Assembly (NCBI GenBank): GCA_036677805.1
Contig: JAVBVS010000015.1
Coordinates: 1 to 64,000 of the forward strand
Direction of reading: 5' to 3'
Source of the DNA: SIG78 sp036677805
Lineage (GTDB): Bacteria; Verrucomicrobiota; Lentisphaeria; Victivallales; Victivallaceae
DNA length: 64,000 nucleotides
The translations under genes were made by a program, and so were the position numbers. Below, piece by piece: positions 62,425-64,000 of the stretch. The notes beneath the pieces were generated by a model. It was not told where the DNA came from, searched no databases, and was given only the letters and a program-made list of their open reading frames with translations. Position 1 is the stretch's first letter. Each line of letters begins with the position of its first letter.

Positions 62425-64000
62425 ATGATTTTTCGACTGTCGATCAAACCGCAAAAACATAACCAAGTCATGCGCAGAACCACCACCACACTGAACCAGC
62501 TGCCGGACCGGCGTCCGACGGAAATCATTGACGCCACCATGATCCTGGACGGCGCATCCGGAATCATTCCGGATGATGCGACCGAAGCCATGCCGCCGCT
62601 GGACAATCCGGGATTTGCCGAACACTTCGATTTCATCTGCCACTTCGCCTCCGGCGGCGTCGGCGCCATCGGCAAGGCGCGCGACCGGATGCTTGACCGG
62701 GTCGTCGCGGTCAAAAGTCTTAAACCAGAATACCGCGACGATCCGGAAGTCGTCGCCTCTTTTTTGCGCGAATGCCGCCTCAACGCCCGGCTCGAACATC
62801 CCTCGATCGTCCCGATCTATGACCTCGGGCGCAACCGGGACGGCGTCTGGAGCGCGGCCATGAAATTCATCGATGGCGCGTCGCTCAAAGAATTTCTCGC
62901 CACCACGCGCCGGAATTACGACAAGAAAAAACGGGTCAAACCGTTTCAGGAGCAGCGGGCGTTGATCACCCGGCTCGAATATTTCATCCACATCTGCGAG
63001 GTCATCGAATACATTCACAGCATGAACATCGTCCATGGCGACCTCAAGCCGGACAACATCATGCTGGGCCGGTTCGGCGAACTCTACGTGATGGACTGGG
63101 GCTGCGCCCGACAGCAGGGCAGCCGCCCCCGGCGGCTTTCGGGAACGCCCGATTACCTGCCGCCGGAATTTCTGACCGCGGGCGTCGTCACGTTTGACAA
63201 CGACCTTTACGCGCTGGGCATGATCCTCTTCGAACTGGTGACGCTGCTCCACGGCCGGAACCGGATTTCCCGGGCCGGAGAGCCGACCGAACCCGACGCG
63301 GCCAGCTGTCCGATCGCCCCGGTTTCGGCCTACCGGCACTATCTGCCCGGCCTTGCAATCGACCGGCGGCTGAAAGCAATCATCTACAAGGCGGTCCATC
63401 CCGACCCGAAACAGCGCTACGGCAGCGTTGCCGAGCTGGCAAGCGACGTCCGGCACTTCATCTATCATGAAGAGGTCAGCGCCGCACCGGACGGGCCGAT
63501 CCGGCAATCCGCCCGGTTTCTGCTGCGCCATCGGATCACGGCGATCACCGGAGGAATCCTGTTCGTGCTGCTGCTGGTGCTGGGCTGGACCTATACCGCC
63601 TATCGGGCCGAACTGCGCGACCGGGAACGCGATATCGAGTCCATGCGTCAGCTCCGGCTGCAATCCTATACCGACATCATTTTCGGTATGGTCACCAGGA
63701 ATTTGCTCGAAGACCAGACCCTGCTGTTGCTTTTCGCCGATAATCTGCTGGAGAACACCCTGCTCCAGCCGCCGCCGGAAACATGCCTTTATGCCGACAG
63801 CGCTTACCGCGACGCCGCCACCGCCCCGGAAGGCATGATAACAACCCCGCTGTATCCGCATCCGGTCAACTTCTCAACGCTGGTTTTTCTGGGCGACAAA
63901 CCGGACGGCGCGCCGCGGGTTTCGGCCGAGGATTTCATCCGCATCTGCCGGAAGATTCTCCAATATGAGCCGGGCCGGCGTACGATCAATCCCCAGCGCA
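62425..64000 (+). CDS. Membrane Ser/Thr protein kinase (PknB-like), cut by the window end
   Basis: 525 residues are visible, with no stop before 64000. After a 65-residue N-terminal tail the kinase domain starts (FASGGVGAIGKARDRMLDRV). The ATP-binding Lys97 is in VVAVKSLK. The catalytic loop is IVHGDLKPDNIML (Asp206, HGD in place of HRD), the metal loop is VMDWGCAR (DWG in place of DFG), and GTPDYLPPEF is the P+1 loop. One membrane helix lies at about 372-393, so the part after it is extracytoplasmic, with a coil (YRAELRDRERDIESMRQLR) first. This layout is frequent in PVC bacteria. Divergent from araB-rhaA. The output domain beyond the membrane is not visible to its end. Confidence 0.88.
   Translation, partial: MIFRLSIKPQKHNQVMRRTTTTLNQLPDRRPTEIIDATMILDGASGIIPDDATEAMPPLDNPGFAEHFDFICHFASGGVGAIGKARDRMLDRVVAVKSLKPEYRDDPEVVASFLRECRLNARLEHPSIVPIYDLGRNRDGVWSAAMKFIDGASLKEFLATTRRNYDKKKRVKPFQEQRALITRLEYFIHICEVIEYIHSMNIVHGDLKPDNIMLGRFGELYVMDWGCARQQGSRPRRLSGTPDYLPPEFLTAGVVTFDNDLYALGMILFELVTLLHGRNRISRAGEPTEPDAASCPIAPVSAYRHYLPGLAIDRRLKAIIYKAVHPDPKQRYGSVAELASDVRHFIYHEEVSAAPDGPIRQSARFLLRHRITAITGGILFVLLLVLGWTYTAYRAELRDRERDIESMRQLRLQSYTDIIFGMVTRNLLEDQTLLLLFADNLLENTLLQPPPETCLYADSAYRDAATAPEGMITTPLYPHPVNFSTLVFLGDKPDGAPRVSAEDFIRICRKILQYEPGRRTINPQR

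Noticed and set aside
62386..63861. A 491-codon open frame on the minus strand
   Set aside because: It is antisense to a protein kinase with intact motifs on the plus strand. Its translation has no recognisable family and the His/Asp/Arg-rich composition of a shadow frame.

Overview
The window looks like chromosome of a GC-rich member of the PVC group, most probably Lentisphaerota (Victivallales-like). This is inferred from gene families, not from a marker gene. The signs are DUF1549/DUF1553 and DUF1501 proteins next to a PPC-domain protein, type II secretion pseudopilins with the [28 protein letters not shown]-type start (split here over two genes, 29799 and 35271), very large secreted proteins with glycosidase-like barrels, and a PVC-type Ser/Thr kinase. 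No rRNA or CRISPR is present. One tRNA (Gln, UUG) is intact.

Layout. 1-1.5 kb: an HUH-type rolling-circle Rep gene, ended on the right by a 23-nt tRNA 3'-end remnant followed by a terminator. I read this as the right end of an integrated element that extends beyond the window start. 1.7-4.6 kb: a lipoprotein, a DUF5009-like membrane acyltransferase and a thioredoxin-fold protein. 4.8-11.6 kb: a leftward operon of YggL-like protein, DUF374 acyltransferase, Rid-family protein, DUF1549/1553, DUF1501 and PPC protein. 11.8-14.2 kb: a BY-kinase/CpsB phosphatase pair for exopolysaccharide control. 14.4-17.8 kb: homoserine dehydrogenase, an ectoine-type aspartokinase and an RsuA-like pseudouridine synthase. 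18-25 kb: a zinc-ribbon membrane protein, an M55 peptidase, DciA, PanD, TyrA, a flavoprotein, and a radical SAM-MnmC methyltransferase fusion.

25.3-40.4 kb is the accessory, polysaccharide-facing part. It holds a hybrid sensor that has a receiver but no visible histidine kinase, then two modules that each combine a regulator (GntR or AraC), a pseudopilin and a giant secreted protein, and then an Asp-box sialidase-like protein. 40.4-43.7 kb: a leftward operon with Lgt, an RluD-type synthase and a phosphodiester glycosidase-like protein. 43.8-47.4 kb: tRNA-Gln, an orphan terminator and a large sodium:solute symporter. 47.4-53.5 kb: a seven-gene leftward operon (argB, aroK, aroC, pyrF, acyltransferase, cutC, AAC(3)-like) with a promoter at one end and a terminator at the other. 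53.6-64 kb: galU, a DEAD-box helicase, a GH20-like hexosaminidase, cysK, rhaA plus an AraB-type kinase, and a Ser/Thr kinase cut by the window end.

Together the genes describe a heterotroph that senses, secretes enzymes for, imports and breaks down complex glycans (hexosamines, possibly sialic acids, rhamnose), set among ordinary biosynthetic genes. The items most worth following are the radical SAM-MnmC fusion, the regulator-pseudopilin-giant protein modules, the transmitter-less hybrid sensor and the tRNA-bounded Rep element. Several promoters with 17-bp spacers and intrinsic terminators are recognisable, so transcription units can be drawn with fair confidence. Most starts were set by Shine-Dalgarno spacing.
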